A stretch of 64,000 nt of DNA from CAMTVQ01 sp947085255 (GTDB lineage: Bacteria > Bacteroidota > Bacteroidia > Sphingobacteriales > Sphingobacteriaceae): contig CAMTVQ010000001.1 in NCBI GenBank assembly GCA_947085255.1, positions 372,001 to 436,000 of the forward strand, written 5' to 3'. The position numbers and the translations under genes were made by a program. This document shows, one piece after another, positions 49,301 to 57,720 of this stretch. Numbering within the stretch: the stretch's first letter is position 1; the number at the start of each line of letters is the position of its first letter. Below the pieces are notes generated by a model, which made no database searches, was not told the origin of the DNA, and saw nothing but the letters and a program-made list of their open reading frames with translations.

Positions 49301-51103
49301 AAGTATGCAGTAGCAAATGTAGTAGGCTGTTTAGCCAGAGATAGTGTATCGGTAATTGTAAAAGCAGTACCCGTACCAGACATTAGTTCAACTGCAAATA
49401 CAATTTGTGCAGGCGACAGAGTGGTACTTACTGCAAAAAATGGAACTGCTTACAATTGGACTCATAGTGGTGAAACAACTGACAAAATTGATGAGTTTCC
49501 TACTACAACTACTATATATACCGTAGATATTGAAAAGAATGGCTGTTTTGCAGATACTAGCATTACTATTACCGTAAACCCAAAACCTAGTGGAGATATT
49601 ACGGGCGATAGCACTCTGTGCGAAGGTGATATAAGTGTATTATCAGCAAGTGGAGGTACTTTCTATGATTGGCTTCCTGGAGGTCAAACTACGCCAGAAA
49701 TCACCATTAATCCTTCTTTATCTACCACATATTCCGTTACCATCCGTACAGACAAAGGTTGCTTTATAACTGCTAAAAGGAAAGTAACTGTTTCTAAAAA
49801 ACCTACTGTTAGTTTCCCTAACTTAAATGCTATTTGTTTAAATGCATCAGCTATTCAATTACCAGCTGGTACTCCGGCAGGCGGCACTTATTCTGGAAAA
49901 GGTGTAAGTACTAACCAGTTTATTCCTGTAGTAGCTGGCTTAGGAAAACACGACGTTACGTATACATTTACCAATGCTAGTGGTTGTGACAATTTTCAAA
50001 CCAAAAGCATAACGGTAAAAAATGTACCAGCAAAACCAGATCCAACTAATTTTGGACCAATATGCATGGGTAATGACGTTGAATTTAGATCGAATGTAAG
50101 TGCTAATGGCGATAGTTTGCCAACTTACAACTGGTACCGTGTACCGCTTAAAGCAGCAAACTTCGACTCTACAAGAAGCAGACCTACCATAGAAGTAACC
50201 ACCTTGGCAGATGCAGGCACCTATGCCCTTACAGTAAGTTTCGATGGATGTACCAGTGACCCTGGTTTAACATCTTTAACAGTAAGACCTTTACCAATTA
50301 TAAGTATCGCATCGAGTAAAACAACTATTTGCGTAGGAGAATCGCTTACTTTAACTGCCAGCGATAATAATACTCCTAACTTAAACATAAGCAAATGGAC
50401 ATGGACTGCTAATAGTACCGAAGCTTTAGGAGATATAACGAAAAGAACGCTTACGGTGCAACCTACAGACAATACTACCTACACCGTGAATGCGGAGGCT
50501 TTTTCACAAAAATGTAAGGGGCAAGAAAATATAACCATTATTGTAAACCCTATATCGAAAGCCAATGCAGGTAATGATACCATTATATGCGCGGGAGTAC
50601 CCACTAAATTAATTGGACTGGGTGGTAAAAACAGTTTGGCTACGTATGAGTGGTTGCCAAAAGAACTGTTTAAAAATAATATCGGAAAGGTGCAAGAACT
50701 AATTCTTGCAGATATGGATACAACTATTGAGCTTACCCTTAAGGTGACTGATAAGGGGGGATGCGAAGGAGAAGATGTTATGCTTGTAACTACGCAAGAT
50801 TGCTCTTTAAAACCTGCTTTATTTCCACCTAATGCGTTTAGCCCAAATGCAGATAATGCAAATGATGTATTTATACCCTACACAGATAATATCATAAACT
50901 ATGATTTTCAGGTATTTAGCCGTTGGGGCGAGATTATTTTCAAAACCAATAACCCAATGGAAGGCTGGGATGGTAGAATAAATGGGGGAGAAATAGCACC
51001 TCAAGGCGTTTATGTATTTATTGTAAAAGGCAGAGGAGTACAAAGTTCCAAACCTATAATAAGAAAAGGAGTAGTAAGTTTAATAACTGCAGCAAAAAAA
51101 TAA
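46397..51103 (+). CDS. Giant T9SS type B (gliding-motility-tail) surface protein
   Basis: A 1,568-residue secreted protein. Signal peptide MITTFTPLKSLLSILLIV, cut near STAQ. Residues about 50-220 look like a reelin/MAM-type beta-sandwich (GGFISFYFRYAVQAE, YLQYKTSIGTWTTIDYF, HWGLDSILI). A second sandwich covers about 300-520. Many PKD/Ig-like repeats follow, each with TYTVTVTDNTGC-like strands and regular cysteines. The C-terminus is the gliding-motility-associated domain (FPPNAFSPNADNANDVF, WGEIIFKTNNPMEGWDG, PQGVYVFIVKG), which is the type B sorting signal. It is probably a surface adhesin or filament. The gene is intact, unlike the two type A genes in this window. Confidence 0.92.
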   Translation: MITTFTPLKSLLSILLIVGTIATSTAQCPVTAKANVTNIQCGDTVILSAIAAAGDFLIKNDFNTPGPSGNQPGADWSQSPSATYTNPCGPPPPGNLTYMWMGDRADVQRILASNPFDLTTGGFISFYFRYAVQAEASPCEGIEKPEEGIYLQYKTSIGTWTTIDYFVGGNPSFYTWARFSYTIPAGACQPNTQIRWIQIASDGINTDHWGLDSILIVRNDPNFQFDWQHDLTDPSITGATNPVAPFSDTTYIVRLKNNTTGVNCIDSVKIKTALPTGIATANPTQLCANGTSQLNINPSFIPPLPSSCGVSGAGCQGVTQTVAIGTGTVNDLNYSPFGRQFSAQGSSFCTCGTVQGSSVGNCDNSGRTQMIIQASELLAYFRGGQINRMELNLVGTVLGGGLGGVYSNFSVMMGCTNKTEFANNTDFSTGLVTVFNPKNKTLLGGWNNIEFDNAYDWDGISNVVVQICWSNTGTSGYRQGNVFKTTTTNYSTIHAYSCGSRGCSDLGSSTRYMSRPTMRLGICYRPVPVLDYKWTPAAGLTGGGLIKNPVATVPATTDYTVVVSDAKRPKCKVESTVRVTTSGPLVNITPTSATICASGGNVQLTATASPSTAGGTITGYSWSPATGLSNAAIANPVASPAATTTYTVTVTDNTGCTGTATVQVFVNPSTPPPTSNDGPKCEGSDIQLSTPSNPAGAIYSWTGPSGFASASQNPLITNVTPAKAGIYSLVVKVGSCTSPIGTTNVAITPKDNGTFNYGGGTFCKTGSNPTPTKVVTGTFTATPAGLSINATTGTIDLAASTLGTYQVTFKTSGTCFDERSLPVTIASSFKADFDYPPLCENEPNELPDFSTTGGSAGTFSVISANASGLVFANTSSGEIDLTNSTPGTYRIQNRIPAGGGCAEALFSKDIIINASPSAAFTGLSATYCVDVSTAVTLSPTTAGGLFSGAGITSNTFTPSKAGVGTHFIKYAVANVVGCLARDSVSVIVKAVPVPDISSTANTICAGDRVVLTAKNGTAYNWTHSGETTDKIDEFPTTTTIYTVDIEKNGCFADTSITITVNPKPSGDITGDSTLCEGDISVLSASGGTFYDWLPGGQTTPEITINPSLSTTYSVTIRTDKGCFITAKRKVTVSKKPTVSFPNLNAICLNASAIQLPAGTPAGGTYSGKGVSTNQFIPVVAGLGKHDVTYTFTNASGCDNFQTKSITVKNVPAKPDPTNFGPICMGNDVEFRSNVSANGDSLPTYNWYRVPLKAANFDSTRSRPTIEVTTLADAGTYALTVSFDGCTSDPGLTSLTVRPLPIISIASSKTTICVGESLTLTASDNNTPNLNISKWTWTANSTEALGDITKRTLTVQPTDNTTYTVNAEAFSQKCKGQENITIIVNPISKANAGNDTIICAGVPTKLIGLGGKNSLATYEWLPKELFKNNIGKVQELILADMDTTIELTLKVTDKGGCEGEDVMLVTTQDCSLKPALFPPNAFSPNADNANDVFIPYTDNIINYDFQVFSRWGEIIFKTNNPMEGWDGRINGGEIAPQGVYVFIVKGRGVQSSKPIIRKGVVSLITAAKK

Positions 51104-51122
51104 CGCACTTATTAAATCGTAT

Positions 51123-51158
51123 AAAAAAGGAGGATACAAACGTGTATCCTCCTTTTTT
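51123..51158 (+). terminator. Terminator after the giant T9SS gene
   Basis: AAGGAGGATACA and TGTATCCTCCTT form a perfect hairpin with a T-run. The following 51159-51325 shows no clear promoter or other feature. Confidence 0.9.
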
Positions 51159-51325
51159 ATTAGCAATCGCATTCGCCTAACCTCTTTGTTTTTTTGTTTA
51201 GCGCTAATCTGCTAACTTGCGCAAAAAATTATAACATACTGAAACAAGCATGGCAATCATTTACTATACGGTAATGAAACACTAAAGCTAGTTCCATATC
51301 ACAACTAAAAATCAATTACAAACAG

Positions 51326-52507
51326 ATGAAAGAAGTATATATTGTTGCTGCAGTACGTACGCCAATGGGCAGTTTTGGTGGTGTATTTTCAGGTATTTCA
51401 GCTACCAAATTAGGCGCTGCTGCTATAAAAGCAGCTGTAGCAAAAGCAGGTATTCAACCAACTGATGTACAAGAAGTGTACATGGGTAATGTATTGCAAG
51501 CCAACGTGGGCCAGGCACCTGCTACACAAGCAGCTACTTTTGCGGGGTTGCCAAATACGGTTGCTTCTACAACGGTAAACAAAGTATGTGCATCGGGCAT
51601 GAAAGCCATAATGATGGGCGCACAATCTATAGCCTTAGGAGATAATGATATTGTAGTAGCTGGAGGTATGGAAAGCATGAGCCAAGTACCATTTTATTCC
51701 GAAAATTTGCGTTGGGGTAATAAATATGGCAATGTAACCATGATTGATGGGTTGGCCAAAGATGGCTTAACTGACGTATATCACAACTATGCCATGGGTA
51801 ATGCTGCCGATTTGTGTGCGCGCGAACGTGGTTTTAGCCGTGAAGAACAAGATGCATTTGCCATTGAATCGTACAAGCGCTCGCAAGCTGCGTGGGCTGC
51901 TGGGAAATTTGCCGATGAAATTGTAGGCGTAGAAGTACCACAGCGTAAAGGTGATGCTCTTATTGTTAGCGAAGACGAGGAATACAAAAACGTAAATTTT
52001 GCAAAAGTACCTGAATTACGCCCTGCATTTTCTAAAGAAGGAACGGTAACTGCTGCCAATGCTTCTACCATGAATGATGGCGCTTCGGCTGTAGTATTGA
52101 TGAGCAAAGAGCGTGCAGATGCTATGGGCATTAAACCGTTAGCAAAAATAATTAGCTATGCAGATGCACAACAAGCACCCGAGTGGTTTACCACTGCTCC
52201 AGCAAAAGCATTGCCAAAAGCACTAAAAAAGGCAGGACTAACTGTAAGCGATATCGATTATTTTGAATTAAATGAGGCGTTTGCTGTAGTAGGTTTGGCA
52301 AATACTAAAGAAATGGGCTTAGATGCCACAAAAGTAAACGTAAATGGTGGTGCCGTTTCTTTAGGACATCCATTAGGGTCTTCGGGCTCTCGTATTTTAG
52401 TTACGCTTGTTCATGTTTTGAAACAAAACAAGGGTAAATATGGTGCTGCAACTATTTGTAATGGTGGTGGTGGGGCTTCTGCTATTGTAATCGAAAATTG
52501 TCAATAA
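51326..52507 (+). CDS. Acetyl-CoA C-acyltransferase (thiolase)
   Basis: A 393-residue thiolase. All catalytic residues are present: nucleophile Cys88 in NKVCASGMKAI, His348 in SLGHPLGSSGSR and Cys378 in CNGGGGASAI. The order and length match the degradative/biosynthetic acetoacetyl-CoA thiolase family (AtoB/FadA type). It either joins two acetyl-CoA or cleaves 3-ketoacyl-CoA; sequence alone does not settle the direction. It is a single-gene unit between two terminators, with no beta-oxidation partner (fadB) beside it, so a separate acetoacetyl-CoA role, for example in amino-acid breakdown, is reasonable. Confidence 0.94.
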   Translation: MKEVYIVAAVRTPMGSFGGVFSGISATKLGAAAIKAAVAKAGIQPTDVQEVYMGNVLQANVGQAPATQAATFAGLPNTVASTTVNKVCASGMKAIMMGAQSIALGDNDIVVAGGMESMSQVPFYSENLRWGNKYGNVTMIDGLAKDGLTDVYHNYAMGNAADLCARERGFSREEQDAFAIESYKRSQAAWAAGKFADEIVGVEVPQRKGDALIVSEDEEYKNVNFAKVPELRPAFSKEGTVTAANASTMNDGASAVVLMSKERADAMGIKPLAKIISYADAQQAPEWFTTAPAKALPKALKKAGLTVSDIDYFELNEAFAVVGLANTKEMGLDATKVNVNGGAVSLGHPLGSSGSRILVTLVHVLKQNKGKYGAATICNGGGGASAIVIENCQ

Positions 52508-52518
52508 ACGTATTTTAT

Positions 52519-52553
52519 CGCACTTATAGCTACTGGCTATAAGTGCGCTTTTT
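52519..52553 (+). terminator. Terminator after the thiolase gene
   Basis: CGCACTTATAGC and GCTATAAGTGCG form a 12-bp hairpin followed by five Ts. Confidence 0.88.
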
Positions 52554-52576
52554 CTTAAAAGTATATTACCTAAACT

Positions 52577-53494
52577 ATGCGAAAATTACTTTTGTTGCTC
52601 CTTCCTCTAATGTGTTTATATCTAGGAAGTACTGCTCAGAAAAAAAATAAAAAATCCATTACGTTTACCCCTGCATACCGTCAAGCAGAAGATTCCTTAG
52701 AAAAATTTGCCGCTATTTTAATCAACGACCCTGATGAAAATGTGCGTTTAGACGCTAATTTTAAGCTTATCCGCTTATTGGTAAAAACGATAAAGATGGA
52801 GAATGCCTTTTATTATCCGTTTGATTCGCTAAAATCGGTGGGTATTTTACGTGATAAAGACAATACCTTCCGCATTTTTAGCTGGCATTATAAAGCAAGT
52901 GATGATAGCTACCGCTATTATGGCGTTATCCAAAAAAATAATCCTAAAAAAGCCGAGTATTATCCTTTCTTCGATTTTAGTAATCAGATAGATAGTCCGC
53001 TCGATACCGTGCTTACCAACAACAGGTGGTATGGTGCACATTACTATACGCTACTGGAAAACAAAAGCAAAGGCACTAAATTTTATACCTTATTGGGATG
53101 GAAAGCCTACTCGACTAACACAGGCAAAAAAGTAGTAGAAACACTTATTTTTGATAAAGAAGGTAAACCTGTATTCGGCTTTAAACCTATTATTCAAAAC
53201 CCTATTGATATAGTAAAAGATAGTGATCCCGTATTCAAAAACCGTATTATTTTCCAATTTAAAGGCGACGCTACCATGCTGCTACGCTATTTGAAAAAGG
53301 AAAAATTAATTATATTCGACCACTTAGTACCTATTGATATTAGCGCAAAAGGGTTTTACGATGCGTATGTGCCCGATTTGAGCTACGATGGGTTTAAATT
53401 TAAGAACGGCAAGTGGGTACTTATAGAAAATATAAAATTAGAAAACCCACCTAATCCTTTAGATAAGTTGTACAACGACCCTCTAAAAAATTAA
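52577..53494 (+). CDS. Exported protein of unknown function
   Basis: A 305-residue protein with a signal peptide (MRKLLLLLLPLMCLYL, cut after STAQ) and no further membrane segment. The first part is helical (YRQAEDSLEKFAAILI). The rest is beta-rich with repeated aromatic motifs: FRIFSWHYKASDDSYRYYG, WYGAHYYTLLENK and YTLLGWKAYST. No catalytic motif stands out, and I do not recognise the family beyond its being typical of conserved Bacteroidota exported proteins. It lies 28 bp upstream of the S9 peptidase gene on the same strand, so they may share a transcript. Confidence 0.72.
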   Translation: MRKLLLLLLPLMCLYLGSTAQKKNKKSITFTPAYRQAEDSLEKFAAILINDPDENVRLDANFKLIRLLVKTIKMENAFYYPFDSLKSVGILRDKDNTFRIFSWHYKASDDSYRYYGVIQKNNPKKAEYYPFFDFSNQIDSPLDTVLTNNRWYGAHYYTLLENKSKGTKFYTLLGWKAYSTNTGKKVVETLIFDKEGKPVFGFKPIIQNPIDIVKDSDPVFKNRIIFQFKGDATMLLRYLKKEKLIIFDHLVPIDISAKGFYDAYVPDLSYDGFKFKNGKWVLIENIKLENPPNPLDKLYNDPLKN

Positions 53495-53522
53495 TCTCTC
53501 TACTCACCAAAAAAATCATTCA

Positions 53523-55718
53523 ATGAATTGTAAGTCATTATTTTTTACGGCAGTATTCCTAGTTACAAGCAGCCTAGTAGTTGCCCAACAAGCAACCAAA
53601 AAAGAAATTACACTCGAAGATATTTGGCAAAAAGGCACCTTTAGTCAAAAATCTGTTTATGGTTTTAGCTCTTTAAAAAATGGTAAAGAATATACCACAC
53701 TGGCTACTAAATCGGCTACCAGCTACGCCATATTAAAATATAACTACGTTACCGGAAAACTGGTAGACACGCTGCTAAAAAGTAGTGATTTAACCTACAA
53801 TGGAAAAGTACTTGAACTTGCCGACTATAGCTTTAGCGCAGACGAAAACAAGTTATTGATAGCTACCGAGCAAGAGGCTATTTACCGACGCTCTACCAAA
53901 GAATATAACTATGTGTACGATCGTATTTTGCGCACAGTAACTCCCCTATCTGCTACTCAAACAGCTAAAGAAAGCTATGCAACCTTTTCGCCAGATGGTA
54001 CGCAAATAGCTTTTGTGCGTGAAAATAACATCTTTATAAAGAACATGTTTAGCGGACGCGAAATACAGATTACCAAAGATGGCGAAAAAAATAAAATCAT
54101 TAATGGAAGTGCTGACTGGGTGTACGAAGAGGAATTTGAATTTGCACAAGCATTTTCATGGTCATTAGATGGTAGCCGCATTGCTTATTACAAGTTTGAT
54201 GAAGCCGCTGTAAAGAATTTTCACCTGCCTATTTATGATAATTTGTACCCAACAGATTACCAATACAAATACCCAAAAGCAGGCGAAGCGAATGCAAAAG
54301 TGAGCATACATGTATACGCTACCGAAACTAAACAGACGACTACTATTGACCTAGGTAAAGAAACGGATCAGTACATACCACGTATTAAATGGACAAAAAC
54401 AGCTAATAGATTGTGTGTATTGCGCATGAACCGTGCACAAAATCAATTGGATTACTTATTAGCCAATACCAACACAGGTGCCGTAACGGTAATGCTTACC
54501 GAAAAAAGCGACACGTATGTTGAGATACATGACGATTTATTCTTTTTGCCAAATAGCTTTATTACTGGTAGCGAACGTAGCGGTTACCGACATTTATATC
54601 AATTCAATTTTGGTGGGCAACGTATTTCGCAACTTACCAAAGGTAAATTTGATGTAACAGCCGTGTACGGTGTAGACGAAAATGCCTACAAAGCATACTA
54701 CCAAACATCTGAAGGTTCGCCACTACAACGTAATGTATACTCAGCTGATTTTTACGGAAGCAGAAAACGCAAGCTAACGACGCAACAAGGCACCAATAAC
54801 GCTGTATTCTCTGCTAATTTTAGCTATTTCTTGAATTATCATACCGCTGCTGGCGTTCCGTTAACGGTTACGCTACACGATAGAGGCGGAAAACTTATCA
54901 GAACCCTAGAAAATAATACACCATTGCGTGAAAAACTAAGCACGTATAATTTGAGTAAAAAAGAGTTTTTTAGTTTCAGAACCAGTGACAATACCTTACT
55001 AAACGGCTGGATGATAAAACCTACCAACTTTGATGTTACCAAAAAGTATCCGGTATTGATGTTTGTTTACGGTGGGCCAGGCAGCCAAACAGTTACCGAT
55101 AGTTGGGGTGGCAGCAATGATATGTGGTACCATTTATTGGCAGCAAAAGGCTATATGGTAGTTTCGGTAGATGGGCGAGGAACAGGTGCAAGAGGCACCG
55201 CATTCAAAAACTGTACATATTTAGATTTGGGTAATAAAGAAGTAATAGACCAAACCGAAGCTGCTAAATGGTTGGCTACACAACCCAATGTAGACGGTAC
55301 CCGCATTGGCATACAAGGTTGGAGTTTTGGCGGATATATGTCATCATTATGTATTACCAAAGCAGCTGATGTATTTAAAATGGCTATTGCTGTAGCTCCT
55401 GTAACTAATTGGCGCTTTTATGACAGCGTATATACAGAGCGTTTTTTGCGTACTCCGCAAGAAAACAAAAAAGGATACGATGATAACTCCCCTATAAATT
55501 TTGTAGAGAAATTGAAAGGACCTTATTTATTGATTCACGGTACGGCTGATGATAATGTACATTTCCAAAATGCTACCGAAATGATAAAGGAGTTGGTAAA
55601 ACAGAATAAGAAATTCGATTCTGCTTATTATCCTGATAAAAATCATGGCATATTTGGTGGTAATACTCGTTTGCATTTGTACACTAAGATGACCGATTTT
55701 ATTGAAGCTAATTTATAA
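53523..55718 (+). CDS. S9 family prolyl dipeptidyl-peptidase (DPP4-like)
   Basis: A 731-residue exported serine peptidase. Signal peptide MNCKSLFFTAVFLVTSS, cut after VVAQ. An eight-bladed propeller domain follows, including WVYEEEFEFAQAFSWSLDGS, whose Glu-Glu pair holds the peptide N-terminus in DPP4. The alpha/beta-hydrolase domain carries Ser601 (GWSFGGYMS), Asp676 (HGTADDNVHF) and His708 (DKNHGIFGG). It should release X-Pro dipeptides from proteins in the periplasm. With the S46 enzyme and the downstream POT and OPT carriers it forms a plausible peptide-use set. Confidence 0.94.
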   Translation: MNCKSLFFTAVFLVTSSLVVAQQATKKEITLEDIWQKGTFSQKSVYGFSSLKNGKEYTTLATKSATSYAILKYNYVTGKLVDTLLKSSDLTYNGKVLELADYSFSADENKLLIATEQEAIYRRSTKEYNYVYDRILRTVTPLSATQTAKESYATFSPDGTQIAFVRENNIFIKNMFSGREIQITKDGEKNKIINGSADWVYEEEFEFAQAFSWSLDGSRIAYYKFDEAAVKNFHLPIYDNLYPTDYQYKYPKAGEANAKVSIHVYATETKQTTTIDLGKETDQYIPRIKWTKTANRLCVLRMNRAQNQLDYLLANTNTGAVTVMLTEKSDTYVEIHDDLFFLPNSFITGSERSGYRHLYQFNFGGQRISQLTKGKFDVTAVYGVDENAYKAYYQTSEGSPLQRNVYSADFYGSRKRKLTTQQGTNNAVFSANFSYFLNYHTAAGVPLTVTLHDRGGKLIRTLENNTPLREKLSTYNLSKKEFFSFRTSDNTLLNGWMIKPTNFDVTKKYPVLMFVYGGPGSQTVTDSWGGSNDMWYHLLAAKGYMVVSVDGRGTGARGTAFKNCTYLDLGNKEVIDQTEAAKWLATQPNVDGTRIGIQGWSFGGYMSSLCITKAADVFKMAIAVAPVTNWRFYDSVYTERFLRTPQENKKGYDDNSPINFVEKLKGPYLLIHGTADDNVHFQNATEMIKELVKQNKKFDSAYYPDKNHGIFGGNTRLHLYTKMTDFIEANL

Positions 55719-55770
55719 TTTGTCGATGTGATGATTTGTCTATTTGGCAATTAAGCACATGGCTTTTTTT

Positions 55771-55795
55771 ACTTTTTACTTTTTACTTTTTACTT
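55771..55795. repeat. Heptanucleotide repeat (ACTTTTT)
   Basis: ACTTTTT occurs three and a half times in tandem at an exact 7-bp period, directly before the POT transporter start. Confidence 0.8.
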
Positions 55796-55803
55796 AAAAA
55801 ATA

Positions 55804-57615
55804 ATGTCTCAAACATCACACCCTAAGGGTTTATACGTACTTTTTGCCACCGAAATGTGGGAGCGCTTTAGTTACTATGGCATGAGAGCTATTCTCATTC
55901 TGTTTATGACCAAAGCCTTATTGTTCGACAAGGTATTTGCATCAAATCTATACGGTGGCTATACTGGTTTGGTATACCTCACCCCTCTTATTGGTGGCTA
56001 CATAGCCGATCGTTATTGGGGCAATAGACGTTCTATTATTACCGGAGGATTACTAATGGCAGTAGGGCAATTCTTATTGTTTGGATGTGGCAGCTTGTAT
56101 GCTACAAATCCTGCTGCCGCCGCCCTGTTTTTTTATGCTGGTCTAGGGGTAATAATTATCGGTAACGGTTTTTTTAAGCCAAATATTTCGTCCATGGTAG
56201 GCCAATTGTACAATCCTGGAGACAAGCGTACCGATGCGGCATACACCATTTTTTATATGGGTATAAATGTAGGTGCAGGTATTGGTCCAATTGTATGCGG
56301 TTTGTTTGGAGAAACAGATAATCCAGCTGATTTTAAATGGGCTTTTCTTGCTGCCGGAACTGGAATGTTGTTAAGTGTTATTCTGTTCAGATGGTTAAAA
56401 GATCAATATCTTGTTACGCCAGAAGGAAAAGCAGTGGGAATGCCTCCTCAAAATGCAAAAGTATATTCCAATACATGGATTACTCTTGGATTAATGACTT
56501 ATGCTTTTGTAGCTATTTCTTGTCTATATGTTGATGCCAATATCTTCGGTTTTGTATTTCCATTACTAATTTTATCTACCATTGGAATTATCATCTTGAT
56601 ATTTTCTGATAAATCCTTAAGTAAGATAGAAAGAGAAAAAATTGGAGTAATCTTTATTGTTGCATTCTTTGTAATCTTTTTTTGGTCTGCTTTTGAACAA
56701 GCTGGAGCCTCATTAACCTTCTTTGCAGATGAACAAACTGATCGTAGTTTAGGGCTAATTATTCCTAAATACTTTGCCTATTTATTTTCTGGAGCTTTCT
56801 TGTATTACCTATTTGTATTATACAAAAAAGCTAAAGTACACCTAAGTGCAGCTGACCATAAATTACTTATTGGCGTGAATATATTATTAGTATTAACATG
56901 TATAGGTGTTCTTTATGGTAATTACATCTTAATAAGTGTAGAAGGAACATCTATTATTTTAAATGAAGTTCCTGCCAGTTTCTTCCAATCGCTCAATTCT
57001 ATTTTTGTAGTAAGTTGCGCCCCTCTTTTCGCTTTGCTATGGGTATGGCTGGGCAAGAAAAATATGGAACCTACCTCACCTTTCAAAATGGCGATGGGCT
57101 TGTTTTTATTGTGTTTGGGCTACGTAATTATTGCTTTTGGCGTAAAGGGTGTTGACCCTACCGTAAAAGTAAGTATGTTGTGGATTACGGGAATGTATGC
57201 TTTCCACTCTTTTGGTGAACTGTGCTTATCTCCTATTGGATTATCCTTGGTAAATAAATTGGCTCCTGTACGTTTCGCTTCCTTGCTAATGGCTGTATGG
57301 TTTTTGGCAAATGCGGCTGCTAATAAATTGGCGGGTACGCTTTCTACCCTCTATCCTGCTGGTCCTGCCGAATTTAAAAAGGCTGCCGATTCGGGCATTA
57401 ATTTACAAGGCATTTTAGAAGGAAAAATTGCCGCTACCAGCGAGCAGATTCAACAACTCATTACTTTAGAATTACCTACAAAATTCCCAACATTAATTGG
57501 GTTCCAAATCACCAATTTGTATGAATTCTTTATGGTATTTGTTGCCATGTCGGGCGTAGCATCACTTATTCTTTTTGTGCTTACCAAGAAACTAAAAACC
57601 ATGATGCACGAATAA
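55804..57615 (+). CDS. POT-family proton-coupled di/tripeptide transporter
   Basis: A 603-residue major-facilitator carrier with about 12-14 membrane helices. The defining ExxERFxYYG proton-coupling motif is at the start (EMWERFSYYGMRA). GGYIADRYWGNRR fits the loop after helix 2, and YMGINVGAGIGPIVCG matches the second PTR signature. SFGELCLSPIGLSLVNKLAP is the conserved late motif. It imports small peptides with protons across the inner membrane. It follows the exported DPP4-like peptidase gene, which would supply such peptides. Confidence 0.94.
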   Translation: MSQTSHPKGLYVLFATEMWERFSYYGMRAILILFMTKALLFDKVFASNLYGGYTGLVYLTPLIGGYIADRYWGNRRSIITGGLLMAVGQFLLFGCGSLYATNPAAAALFFYAGLGVIIIGNGFFKPNISSMVGQLYNPGDKRTDAAYTIFYMGINVGAGIGPIVCGLFGETDNPADFKWAFLAAGTGMLLSVILFRWLKDQYLVTPEGKAVGMPPQNAKVYSNTWITLGLMTYAFVAISCLYVDANIFGFVFPLLILSTIGIIILIFSDKSLSKIEREKIGVIFIVAFFVIFFWSAFEQAGASLTFFADEQTDRSLGLIIPKYFAYLFSGAFLYYLFVLYKKAKVHLSAADHKLLIGVNILLVLTCIGVLYGNYILISVEGTSIILNEVPASFFQSLNSIFVVSCAPLFALLWVWLGKKNMEPTSPFKMAMGLFLLCLGYVIIAFGVKGVDPTVKVSMLWITGMYAFHSFGELCLSPIGLSLVNKLAPVRFASLLMAVWFLANAAANKLAGTLSTLYPAGPAEFKKAADSGINLQGILEGKIAATSEQIQQLITLELPTKFPTLIGFQITNLYEFFMVFVAMSGVASLILFVLTKKLKTMMHE

Positions 57616-57642
57616 TTTTTCGTTCAAACAACATTTGTTAAG

Positions 57643-57665
57643 AAAGCAGCTTCGGCTGCTTTTTT
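57643..57665 (+). terminator. Terminator after the POT gene
   Basis: AAGCAGC-TTCG-GCTGCTT: a hairpin with a stable UUCG loop followed by Ts. Confidence 0.88.
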
Positions 57666-57720
57666 GTTTTTTAGAAATAATTAATACCTTGACCAACTTT
57701 AAAACCATCAAGCACAAACC

